Source: Scleropages formosus (taxonomy: Eukaryota > Chordata > Actinopteri > Osteoglossiformes > Osteoglossidae). From it: a stretch of DNA of 64,000 bases. The position numbers were made by a program, and so were the translations under genes. The notes under the pieces were generated by a model. That model did no database searches. It worked only from the letters and a program-made list of their open reading frames with translations, and was not told the origin of the DNA. Numbering within the stretch: the first letter of the stretch is position 1; every line of letters begins with the position of its first letter. The stretch spans positions 20,671,779 through 20,735,778 of the forward strand of contig NC_041815.1 of the NCBI RefSeq assembly GCF_900964775.1, written 5' to 3'. Below, piece by piece: positions 15,101 through 26,010 of the stretch.

Positions 15101-16258
15101 AGAAGTAGCACCTGAAAAATCCTGCCGATTTTCTCCGCAGACATGTCATCCTCCCTTACTGTCAGTCCCTTGCCGCTTTTGAAAAGCGTGTTGTGATCCA
15201 TATTATGAATAACTTGGAGCGAAGCCAGCATGTACGACGAAGCCAACGATGGATTATGCGCGGTTTCAATTAGTTTACATCCGGGTTGTTCAAGAATACC
15301 ATAAAAAGAAATAACTCAAAGTGGGGGGAAAAAAATAAGATGGCAAGAAACTATAAATGAGGCATATTTTACATTTTCAGCAAAAAAATTGTTTTTAAAC
15401 ATAGCTAATTCATAATTTGTGGGCGGCACGGTGGCACAGCGAGTAGCCCTGCTGTCTCAGCGCCTGGGTGGTGCGAGGAGCATGTGTTTGATCCCCACTC
15501 AGTCTGTGTGGAGTTTGCATGTTCTCCCCGTGTCTGCGTGGGTTTCCTCCAGGTGTTCCGGTTTCCTCCCACAGTCCAAAGACGTGCTGGTCAGGTTCCT
15601 CCATAGTGTGTGAGTGACAGAGAGAGTGTGTTCCACTGATGTATGGATTAGTGACCCAGTGTAAGTAGTGTATCTAGCAGTGTAAGTCACCACGGTGAAT
15701 AAGGTGTGTGGGTTGATAACACTGCATAGTTCATTGGAAGTTGCTTTGGAGAAAAGCGTCTGCTAAATAAAGAAAAAAAAAAAGTAAATTGTTTTTCGTT
15801 TTTAAAACAAAAAAACAAAGGCATCATTCGCATTATGTTTTTAAATTTTGAATCAAAGAATGAACGCAATGTACATGGACTGTTCCACTTGTCTAAAACC
15901 CATCTTAACTGTTTTACATTCTGTGTGTCTGTTTTTTAATTGTACTAATTTGGAGGGTACAGTATGTACTATTGTAGTAAAAACACCACCAAGAACAAAA
16001 TAGTCTTTCAGAGACCCTGTTAAACACATGCTGATGGTTTTGAAAGCTGATTGCAACACTCATTTACATTACATAGCATCATTTCTCCTGTTGTGTTTTT
16101 CCTGTCAGTAAAAATACATTGACGTTATGAGTTCGTTAAAACCCTAACCTGTTTTTCAGGTTACTGGTCGCATGTTTGGGGTGGTGTTTTACTGGTGTTT
16201 CCAGTAATCTGTTTTCACTGGATGTGCTTTAAAATAAGCATGTGCAGAGGTACTGCGT

Positions 16259-16313
<55 letters not shown>

Positions 16314-19300
16314 CAGAGAGAGAGAGAGATAGATAATTAGGGAGTCTGGCAGGGCTCCAGATGGGGAAGGTGCTCAGGCATGTTTGAGGGAATAGAACCT
16401 GATTTCATCTCCTGATTAATTTCCCATATCAGTCCTCTATTGTGTCTCTGTCTTGATGTGTATTAAACAGACATCCTTGCGTAGCTAGATGAATGTGCTT
16501 CTTGTAGTTTTACAGGAAAAGGTACACTGACATGTGCAGGCAGTGCCCTAGTCCTACAGTTTTGTGGTTGTTTCCTTTGTATGTCTCAACATGTTTGTGT
16601 GTGCGTCAGTTGATTGGGGGACCAATGAAAAATTAAGTTTCAGATTTACAATGTCTTACTTCGCCAAATCGTTCCTTTGACACAGTGTTTAACCAGAAAA
16701 AACATTACATTTATTCATTTAGCTTATGCTTTTCTCCAGAGTGACTGACTATGTTTACCTACCTACAGTTATTGACCCATTTATACAGTTGGGTAATTTT
16801 ACTGGAGCAATTTATAGGATAAGTACCTTGCTCAAGGGTACTACAGCCAGAGATGGGAATCGAACGTGTGCAACCTTTGGGTCCGAAGGTAGCGACTCTA
16901 ACCGCCACGATACCAGTAAAATTATATCCAGCATATTAGTAGTACTGCTGTTTCCTCCATGTGCCGTATAAATGGGTAAACTAAGCAGCTTAACATTGTA
17001 AGTCACTTGGAATAAATGTAAATGTTAAGGAAGTGCTCCAGTTTCTTCCCACAGCCTGGGAAGAAACTGGATCCAGACCATAGCAGCACTGCACTGAACA
17101 AGCAGTTACTGACCGCAGATGAGTTCAGAATAGTTATAGACTGAATTAGCATATTTTCTTAAATCTGTGAGACTGAAATTATTAGCATAAAGGGTTTAAA
17201 TACTCTTCTCATACCCACTGCTGATGCAAGCATTCTGACTCAGAAAGGTGGCCAAACGTCACCTTGTTGACTGGTACAGGTTAGTGATGAATGAGGGAAC
17301 TGCTGTGACTCTGAGGTCACTGATGTCTAGAGATAAGACACAGCTCTGTGCAAAACTGAACAATGGTGTGTCTGTGCGTTTCACTGCTGCGGTGTAGTAG
17401 CTTTGAAGGTATTAGTACATGTTTCTTAGGTTTCCAGAAAAGCCGTTACTACAAAGGGCTTTAGGCAGCTGTTTTGCTGTCACACAGTGTGTGGTCAGAA
17501 CCTGGTCATTGTGAGGACCACGTTTAAAAAAAAAAAAATATCAAAGGACATTGCTCACGAGTGATACTGGGTGATCCTGCCATGTTGTACATTCACAGGA
17601 AGCCTGAAGGAAAGGCTTTTTTCTCTCCTCAGCCTGCTGGTGTGTGGTTCGAGTCCTCAGGCTGCGTTGCAGATAGTTTGCCTGCAGGTTCTTGGTCTGT
17701 TTGCAGATGCTTCTCCTGGGGAGCCTGTCAGCATTTCCTAGAAGTGAATCATCTGCCGGTGTGTGGCTACAGTGGATTAAGTAGACAATGGCAATGGCCA
17801 TGCTGTTGAAACATTACCTATTGCATATTATTTAAATAATTACACTGAGCTGAGGGCAGTGGAGTCCTGCACCCAAGGGGCAGAGCACCCCACGGTGGCG
17901 CACTGTCCAAAGTGACTGCATGCCTGCTGATTATATTGACATGGATTGCATTCCATATGTGTTCTTTTGTGTGTCCCTGGTGTATGTGTAAGCAGGTTTC
18001 TGGAGCACATGTGTATTCAGGGTTTATGTAAGGTACTGCAAAAGTGCACAGCTAAGCAGGTGATGGTGTGGTCATGGGCTTGGACAGGGGAAGCCTGTGG
18101 CTTGCTGCAGCGACAGACCCGGCCCGTCCCCTCCTAAAGCCACTTTGACAGGCTGTGTATTTATCATATCCAATTAAAGCCTGACACTGACTCAAAGTCC
18201 TTTCGAACTGCAGCGTTTGCTCCAGGCCACAGGTCCACTACCTTCCATTCAGAATTGCTTGCTAGAGCGTTGCAAAATTCTCCATACCGTCAACCTGTCC
18301 ATAGAACACTGAGCATACTGTCACACTTTCCGTACAGTAACACTGTCCACACTTGCACATTGGCCAAACTATGCCCTAATTGATTGCCGAGCTGAACTTT
18401 GACAGGACTCTTCTCGACAGGTACAGCACCCCACAGCGCCCCCTCGTGGGCTATGAACCGCATTTGAACCTCGACATGACATCAAGTGGGGATTCATCCT
18501 CTGGGTTTGCCAGCCAGGACAGCACCATAGAGAGGGTCAAGACAGGTACGCTTTCCCCAAAGGCTTCTTTGATGCTTGCAGATTTCTTTTCTCAGATTCT
18601 GTGCAAGAGTAGCAGTGGCTTTGAATGTGTCTTTACAGAACTAGGTGTTCCAGCTGATGATGCAATTTACAGTAGTCCAACAGACCTAGAACTCCTTGCT
18701 AGTCACCCTTCCTGCCCATTTATATAAACAAGGAACACATTGGAGACATGGAGGCGTGAGCAGCTTTTACAGCTCTCGGTGGCTACTGCCCTCCTGTGGC
18801 AAGATTGTAAAAGGTTACACACACACACACACACACACACTCTGCTTCTTAAAATTTTCTTTTAGTACTGGTGACCGCTGCTTGACAGTAGTCAACAGAA
18901 TCAATGGTGTATGCCAGTGGATTCATTGTGTCAGTCTGGGGCAGCTGAGTTGCAATTGATTTTTGCTTTCATTAACTCTGAATCCTTCACTGAAACATTG
19001 TGAAGGTGGAAATAATTGTGGTTCATGTACACATGCACATATTCTCATCCAAAGTTAAAAACCTGCCAGGGGTTTTATTTAAACTGCATGGCTCAGACTT
19101 AATACTGGAATTAATGTATTTGAAGCGCGCGCGTGTGCGTGTGCGTGTGCGTGTGCGTGTGCGCGTGCGCGTGCGCGTGTGCGTGTGTGTGTGTGCGTGC
19201 GCACACGTACTTGCAGTAAGCCTTTAAGCTGCTTTCCTTTCACAGCAAAAGACTGTACTGGGATTTGATGCGGCCGCAGCTCTATACTGCATTTAATAGA

Positions 19301-21193
19301 GGTTCATACTGGTGTCTCATCCTGTGCTTCCGTTTCTTGTGTTCTCCCTGGTGTTTCCACCCTACCTTTTCCCCCATGTTATGTTTGTCTCTGTGTTGGC
19401 CTGTCCTGTTCAGAGCCCCTGTGGCATGTGCCAGCATCATCTCGGGGACCCCCGTTAGGTGGAGGCGGGACACAGAAGCGCCCGGGCCGACAGGACCCTC
19501 AGGGGAAGGACTCTCCCAACCGGCACTCAAAGGTGAGGGCGACGCTCCAGATCGTGCCTTATGGATGCAGCAATGCAGAGAGCTTCTCACATCTGCGACC
19601 TGGGATACAAGCTTATCACCTATAATGGGATTTGAACAGGCCTGGTGTCTGCCTCACTGCAGCAGGCTAAGCACAGCTCACTACAATTTAGCACAGCTGG
19701 TCTGTTGTGCCGTTTCTCTGGTGTTTTCGTGAAAGAACTGAATCCCTAGTATACTGCGCTATATGTTTGCTTTTCTTTACCATAGTGTGATTGTGTAGGA
19801 GCTGAAAGAAGTGCATCAATAGGTGCCCTTTTAGAATTCAGTAATGAAACTGAGATTTGCCTCACACTCAAGTCCTTCCTTGTTTCCTGTGTGTTTTGTA
19901 TCTATGTGTGGTGTCTGTTTTGTGTATGTATGTCAGAGTGAGGCCCAGTACTCAAGCCATTCCAGCAGTAACACACTCTCCAGCAATGCCTCCAGCAGTC
20001 ACAGTGATGAGCGCTGGTTTGATGGAGGAGGGGGTGCTGGTGCAGGTGGACTGAGTGACCCTGCTGAACCCGACCTGGACCTTGTCAAGGGAGGCTCCAG
20101 TGACAGCGGCATCGATGCCTCCACCCTTTATGCTTCCAGTCCTAATACAAAGCCTACAAAGCCAAGCCGCACCCACCCCGGGACCCCTCCAAAGCCCTTG
20201 CACAACTCGGCAACCTATAGCGGTCTCCAAGAGCTGACTGGTCGGAGTGGAGATGCCCGGAGGAGGGAGTCGTCCCCTGCCCTCGCAGTACCTTCTGGCC
20301 AGAGCAAGACCTACCGCACACGGACCTTCCCCCCTCCTGGAGCCAGTGCTGACACATTCAAACCCAGGTGAGAAAAGGATGGAAGAAGGGTACAACAAAA
20401 TCTGTCTGGGCCTCAGCCCTTCTTGTGTTGAATGTAGTGGTGCCTGGTTAGAGTGTTGAGTTGTGCTCTGCTATACTGAGTGTGTAACAGGTGCTTGGTG
20501 AATGATGGAGTGCTACAGACATATAAAAACGGTAAAACTAAGTGCAGAGTCCTAACTCTGAGCCCCACCAATAGCATCCTCAGTAAACTAATGATGACCT
20601 TATTTGGAATATAATGAATTATTATAATCATAGGAAGGGGCAGTCAATGTCTTTTTGTCCTCCCCTGAACTGTTTAGTGATGTGGTTGCCATCTGCCCTG
20701 CGGCTATATCTCACATAACCTTCAGCAGTCCCTAGAGGGAAATAAAGGGCTGTGCATCCAGTAGGGACAACGCCTAGCTCACTGTTTGATAAGGCAGTGC
20801 TCAGTTACTCGGGGATGGTGAAGGGGCTTAGTCTGCAACTGGACACGCAGAGGGGCAGGTACCTCAGTTGGGTAGAGAGGAGCAAATGCACGGGTGGAGT
20901 AGCTGGCTTTTAGTTTAAGATCTGACAGTTTGTGTGTACATGTTCAAATTCAGGGCCTGCTACACTCCTCAAGGGTACAAGACCCCATCAGCGGAGCAGT
21001 CACGCCCTGTGCGGGCCACCACAGTCACACCTACACTCAGTGTGTCCCAAGGGTCCAACTCAGCCTCCAAGTCATCGTTTGGCAAAAGCAAACACGGAAC
21101 TTGGCAGCACCGCGAGGATTCTAGCATCACCACGGGGACGGGAACCAGCACATCCACTGCCAGTAGCTCAGACAGCAACAGCAGCAAGAAGTA

Positions 21194-21233
<40 letters not shown>

Positions 21234-24006
21234 CAAGAGAGGATATCCTTTTTCACATTTCCATTGTCTCATTCACTTTGTGTCTCTGGCACACTGACTT
21301 GACTCAACTACAAATCATGTCTTTCTGTACTTTGCATTATCCAGGCAGGTGGATACCAACTCAAAGAACGTGTTTGGCCAGCCACGCCTGCGTGCCTCGC
21401 TGAGGGATCTCCGTTCACCTCGCCGTGCTCACAAGAGCACTATTGAGGATGACTTGAAGAAGCTCATCATTATGGACAACCCAGGAGAGGCAGTGCACAG
21501 GGATGCGGTGAGACACAAGCAAGAGCGAGGAGATTCCTAAAGATGATTAACAGATACATTTACAGATATAAACCCTGAAAAATATCTAACATACTTTTAC
21601 CTCTTACTGTTGCTCTGCCAGAACTAACTGGTATTTAAAAAGATACCTTCTTGGCTGTACAACTGCCCAGTCAGAGATCTGTGTGTGCGAACTCTGACTC
21701 CTGTCTGTTGTCCTGTGTCCCCAGTCCCCTCGACGCACTCTCCAGCGCACTTTCTCGGATGAGAGCCTCTGCAGCGGTCGGAGAGATGCCAGCTTTGCAA
21801 CCACCCCACTGTTCGACACCCCTGCCACTCCTAGTGACCTGCTCTTCACCTGTACGCTACCCACCCGGCGGCATGCCCACGGCTCGTCTCATACCTCCAT
21901 GATCTCCAGTAAGAAGGGTGAGTTTCACTATTCCCTCCTCACTGTTGACTGAGGGATGCAAATCCTTGTGCTTTTGACATAACACCCCTCAGTTTGCTGT
22001 GTCTAGTCTTTTTTTTTCTTTCTAGTTTAAGGTTTAAAAAGTTATTGTCTCTGAAGGGCCTTTGTGCCATACAAATTTTATACAGTCTGTGTCCTGTGCT
22101 GTGAAAGTGCGAGTCTGTGTAGAGTGGTAAATTACTGCTCTATCCCAGTGCCGATCTCCACCTCAGAACTGTCCTTGACGGAAGTTCGAGACAAGGTGCC
22201 CCCTTTGCGCCGCCTCGACCCTGGACTCATGCCCCTCCCAGACACAGCCTGTGGCCTGGAGTGGTCAAGCTTGGTCAATGCTGCCAAGGCTTACGAAGGT
22301 AAGCATCTTACAGAACTTTAGCCTATACAGTATGTATAATAATACGGTAAATAATTTACATTAACCAGTTTCTGAAAGATTCAGGGCAACAAGGAGCATA
22401 ATGGTTAGAGCTGCCACCTTTGCATCTGAAGGTTGCAGGTTCACATCCCACATACTGCTGTAGTGCTTAGAGCAAGGTGCTTATCTTAAATTGATCCAGT
22501 AAGAAAAATTGCCCAGCTGTGTAAATGGGTAAATAATTGTAAGTAGCTTAACATTGTAACTTGCTTTGGAGAGAAGTGTCCTATTAATAAAGGTTAATGT
22601 AAAATTATTTAAACATTGTCACTTTTGTACGCTTAGTCTCCACATTAAAATGATTACTTAACCTGAAAGGTTTAAATAGTCAGCTTTGTGATCATATATA
22701 TCTCTTTATGTTGAGAAGGTTTGGACTCAGGTTTCCATTATGATGCCGGTCCTGGTAGTAAATGTATTGATATTGACATTGGCACACTTGTCTGTACCTC
22801 ATTGTGTATTTGCATGTCATTTGTGCTATTTAAGACTGGTTTAATGCGGTTGGATATGACAGTGGTCTGTGTGGGGTACACATTTTAGTTCCTGGGAGCC
22901 AGCAACAGCTGTTTTATCACCAGCCATCACAGTGTGCCTTTCTGTCCTCCTTTCTTCCTCCTGGGCTTTGGCCTTCACTTGTATATTTTACTCACACAAA
23001 GATGGAGAGGGAAGGCCATGTTTTGTCCATGTGAACACACAGTTCAGTACTACTTGCTGCCACAGCTGGTTGGTAGGGCCCAGTTTCTGTTGTTCTCATG
23101 ATGTGTCTACATGGGCTTTGCAGTGTGTCTTAAGAAGGGCTGTTGAAAGAGGAGGTTTTTTGATGTTTTGGTGTGTTGTGGAGTTTAGCAGACAATCACA
23201 GTGACAGTTGCGCTGATAATGGTATGTTGTTCATCTGTGTTACAGTGCAGAGGGCAGTGTCCCTCTTTTCCCTCAGCGAGTCGCAGATAGGGGGTCCAGA
23301 GCTACGACTTGCTCCAAGCCCAGTGCACTTCCACACCCCTCAGACTCCCCGTACCACCCCTACATTCAGGTACTCTATTTCTCTATGTCTCACACATATT
23401 CACACAAAGAGCTTCAGTGATTCAGAAGAGAACAGTATGCACCACACACAGTTACACTCCCAGCTCTGCTGTAGGTAATGCAGCAGTAATTTGCATTATG
23501 GATTTGGTGCATTTAAAGCTCTCTCTTGTGGGTGTCAGTTACAAGACATGGAGAGTTCCTCTTCCCAAACTGTCTTTCTCTGTACTTAGAAACCAGGGAT
23601 TGACCTCCCTTTTCCTTTCTGTTAATTCTGTAATGTGTCTGTTTGCTTAGGTCAGTGGAGTGTTTGTTTTTTCACAGGTGAATATCTCTGTCTGTCTTTT
23701 AGTGATGAGGTTGCCAGTGACCTTTCTGGGAGGCTGTACCACTTGGAGGTGATGTTGAAGCAGCTCAACAGTGACCTGGAGAAGGTCGGTGTTCCTATCA
23801 CGGATTCAACAGACTAATATTTTTGCAAAATTCTAATGCTTCTGTGTGTATGATTGCTCCAGGAGAAACAGGACAAAGTGGCCCTACTGGCAGAGATGGC
23901 CAATCTGCGGGAGAACAACCAGCGTCTGCAGGAGGAGTCCCTCTCGGCCAGTGAGCAGTTGCGGAAGTTCAGTGAGATGTTAACTGCCCAGGGGGAGAGG
24001 AAGTAA
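136..24006 (+). CDS. sipa1l3: Signal-induced proliferation-associated 1-like protein 3 (RapGAP), 20 coding exons
   Basis: GTPase-activating protein for Rap, associated with cell junctions, cytoskeleton and epithelial polarity; human SIPA1L3 is linked to congenital cataract. Exons joined by GT-AG sites and matching phase: 136-1546, 2107-2237, 3507-3695, 4027-4201, 4414-4517, 7240-7397, 7674-8256, 9084-9358, 12963-13205, 14465-14641, 18421-18545, 19414-19532, 19937-20367, 20954-21190, 21345-21507, 21725-21917, 22149-22298, 23246-23369, 23703-23784, 23863-24006. Total 5,214 nt, 1,737 aa (human about 1,780). The N-terminal part holds [14 protein letters not shown] and PEQSFFDML. The RapGAP domain spans about 500-870; its catalytic asparagine thumb is N679 in HIGNDIV. 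A PDZ domain lies at about 927-1002 (GLGQLGFHV). The C-terminal coiled coil spans about 1665-1737. The start is favoured because human also begins M-x-x-Y-R. No disruption seen. The paralogue choice rests on remembered human SIPA1L3, including [19 protein letters not shown]. Confidence 0.96.
5400..5635 (-). repeat. SINE body fragment (family with GTGGAGTTTGCATGTTCTCC core)
   Basis: On the minus strand this shows the familiar fish repeat order: phrases like GTTTGCATGTTCTCCC, GTTTCCTCCCACAGTCCAAA and CAGTGTGTGAGTGAGTG, all diverged. It lies in sipa1l3 intron 5 (4518-7239). The same body is at 35,393-35,612 in the same orientation and at 15,419-15,775 in the opposite one. The rest of this intron shows nothing recognisable. 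Confidence 0.65.
9359..12962 (+). other. sipa1l3 intron 8 with candidate cassette exon
   Basis: A 3.6-kb intron. Features seen: a strong C/T tract at about 10,217-10,280, GT and GA simple repeats at 10,315-10,348, and a 54-base segment (10,386-10,439) bounded by CCGCCAG and GTGGGT that would keep reading frame if spliced in (see findings). The rest shows only unique-looking sequence. Long open frames at 10,161-10,619 follow the low-complexity tract and are not believed. Confidence 0.5.
13299..13516 (+). repeat. tRNA-derived SINE, near full length
   Basis: The head has tRNA-like promoter boxes (GGTGGTGCAGTGGTTAGAG, then GGTTCAAATCTCACC). The body has the ACCCAGCTATATAAATAGG / TAACATTGTAAG block. 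The tail is AGCATCAGCTAAATAAATAA. It lies in sipa1l3 intron 9 and serves as the reference copy for the family in this window. Confidence 0.8.
15419..15775 (+). repeat. Composite SINE (CGGCACGGTGGC head, TTTGCATGTTCTCC body, shared tail)
   Basis: Begins GGGCGGCACGGTGGCACAG, then a B-box-like TTTGATCCCCACTC. It continues with GTGTGGAGTTTGCATGTTCT and GTTTCCTCCCACAGTCCAAA. It ends with GAAAAGCGTCTGCTAAATAA plus an A-rich run. The head and body differ from the 13.3-kb SINE but the tail is the same. It lies in sipa1l3 intron 10 (14642-18420). Confidence 0.8.
16260..16330. repeat. (TG)n-(GA)n microsatellite
   Basis: An uninterrupted TG run of about 47 bases passes into GA/CAGA repeats. It is in sipa1l3 intron 10. 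Confidence 0.95.
16705..17026 (-). repeat. tRNA-derived SINE (minus) followed by an inverted tail fragment
   Basis: 16,705-16,916 is the reverse complement of the SINE: tail (CATTTATTCATTTAGC), body, then B box and head. 16,960-17,026 repeats the 3' third of the same element on the plus strand (TAAATGGGTAAACTAAGCAG, TAACATTGTAAGTCACTTGG). The pair could fold back. Intron 10 of sipa1l3. Confidence 0.75.
18816..18841. repeat. (CA)n microsatellite
   Basis: About 13 CA units, in sipa1l3 intron 11 (18546-19413). Confidence 0.9.
19125..19210. repeat. 86-bp alternating purine-pyrimidine tract (GC/GT/AC)
   Basis: Every base alternates purine and pyrimidine across the whole span (GCGC, GTGC, GTGT and a closing GCACACGTAC). 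This is the classic composition for left-handed Z-DNA. It sits in sipa1l3 intron 11, about 200 bases before exon 12. Confidence 0.9.
21191..21235. repeat. (TG)n-(AG)n microsatellite fused to a 5' splice site
   Basis: The donor of sipa1l3 exon 14 (GTAAGTG) runs directly into about 12 TG units and then an AG run. Confidence 0.9.
22384..22603 (+). repeat. tRNA-derived SINE, diverged
   Basis: Head AATGGTTAGAGCTGCC, B box GGTTGCAGGTTCACATCCC, body CCCAGCTGTGTAAATGGGTA / CTTAACATTGTAA, tail CTTTGGAGAGAAGTGTCC. Same family as the copy at 13.3 kb. In sipa1l3 intron 17 (22299-23245), where nothing else is recognised. Confidence 0.78.
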
Positions 24007-25510
24007 TTCCAGGTCCGAAAGGCCATGCTCCTGCAGCAGCCCTGCCGTGCCTACCCAGTCTGGGTTGTTGAACATGTCACTGGCAACAGAGAAGTCATGG
24101 AGTGAGGGATGGGGTTGTAAAGGAGAATGAAGGGAGAAAGAAAGGATGGAAATTGAGGATATAGAGAGTAAGGGAGAAACAGATGCATGGAGACGGAAAG
24201 GGTGGAATTACAGTAATTTAGGATAATCTGGTTATGATAGGAGCAGGAAAGCTATTTGATAAGTTATGCCATTACTATGGGCTGTAACTGGAAGGGGATC
24301 AAAATACTGGAAGGGGATCAAAATAATCAGCATCAGCTTGAGGTCAGACAAAGCCCTTCTCCCCATCCATCCCTCTCATACTTTATAGGGTACCCTTCTG
24401 CTAAGTCACCTGTCACACCAAAGGTGACATCAGCTGCAAACTGGACAAATCCACATGGGATGGATAAATCCTCAACAAAGGTTAAACATGATACCGAAGG
24501 AACATTTTCTGAGCTGGACTAAAAGAGTACCCTGGACTTCCAGCTTCCTTAAAAACCATTCTCATTCTACAACTCAACCTTCAATAGGCTTCTTCCTCCT
24601 GCTCCACCTCTGATATGTTTCAGCTGATCTGAGCAGTCAGAGCCACGTGAGGAGCTGTAACGAAGGTCTCTAGCAGGCCTGGTTTGAATTGAGAGACCTG
24701 TCAACACCTTTTCCACCATGCATTCTTCCTCTTTTGCTGGAGTTTTTGTGAAATGGAACAAGGACAGTGACAGAAGGACTCGGCAGTCCTGCAGTATGCC
24801 CTGTATAGCTTGGTTTTGACTGGAACAGGTACAATATTTTAATTTAAGTCTGACAAGTCTTAAAATGCTTAAAAAGACATGTATCAGCTTGTTTTGTCTG
24901 AATATGTTCTCAAGATTTCTTTTAATTGCAACTGTTTTTCTCACCATTTTTTATTTTTGTAACAGAAAAGTCTATTTAACCTTTCATTGGCACTAAACCA
25001 GTATCATATATAAAAGTGGAATAGATGTACTCCATTACCCTGAAGAGGCCTATCAGAAGCAAAAAGCCAAAAAAAAAAAAAAAAACTTGGTGTCAACTCC
25101 ATTTCCCGTGCTGCTTTTCAGATCATTTGTGAGTGAAAATGGTACTGTATTCCTTTGTGAGAACATGGTACTGTGCCATATAATCCCTGAAGCAGACCCA
25201 GCATGCCAATGTGTCTTACATTGTCTGTTACATGTAACAGGAAATAGATCCAAGCTCTGAGTTTTAAAAAAAAAAGTAAAGGAAAAAGCTTTGCCGTAGC
25301 ACACAAGTTGAAATGGAGAGCTGCCGAATATGTTTTATTTACCCTCAAAGTCAGTATTCACATCTGATGTCATCTGTGTAGACATGAGTTTTAGAAAAGG
25401 AGTATTGAGCAGTACATCAGTATGAATACTGTTTTTCCTTAAGGAGTACTCCTACCTCACTGGGGGCAGTATGGGGGGGAAAAAAAAATGTGCTATAGGA
25501 ATGTTTTATC

Positions 25511-25708
25511 ACATTTATTCATTCAGATCGTGCTTTTCTCCGAAACAACTTTTGTGAAGTTACCTGCAGTTATTTACCCATTTAATAGCTGAGTAATTTA
25601 ACTGGAGCAATTTATGGTAAATACCTTACTCAAGGGTAATATAGCAGTAGGTGAGATTCATACCGGCAACCTTCAGATCCAAAAGCAGCAGCCCCAACCA
25701 ATATGCTG
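25511..25708 (-). repeat. tRNA-derived SINE in the putative sipa1l3 3' UTR
   Basis: Reverse complement of the family: CATTTATTCATTCAGATCG at the tail end, TTTACCCATTTAATAGCTGA in the body, and CCTTCAGATCC / CAGCAGCCCCAACC at the head. Confidence 0.75.
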
Positions 25709-25861
25709 TTTATTGTAAAAACAGTAGGTGTCATCTGGTCAAAATAAAAGACAAAAAGCTGTAATCAATATAACTCATAACACCTCAGTGTCAGAGTGCA
25801 GCCATCACAGAAGTTCACTCTCAATATTTACCCCCCCCCCCCCCCCACTACTTTGGTCATT

Positions 25862-26010
25862 ACAGTGGCATAGCAGTTATTGAAATGGACCTGTAATCTC
25901 ATTTAAGACCAACTGCACCTGCTGTAGTACCCTTGAGCAAGGTATATGGTCAGAATTGATGCAGTGAAAAGCTGTGTAAATGGGTCAAATACTGTGAATC
26001 AGTCTGAGCA
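25862..26010 (+). repeat. Decayed tRNA-derived SINE, opposite orientation to its neighbour
   Basis: Recognisable blocks are TGGCATAGCAGTTATTG (head remnant), CTGTAGTACCCTTGAGCAAG and AGCTGTGTAAATGGGTCAAA. The tail is lost. Only about 150 bases separate it from the minus-strand copy at 25.5 kb. Confidence 0.6.
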
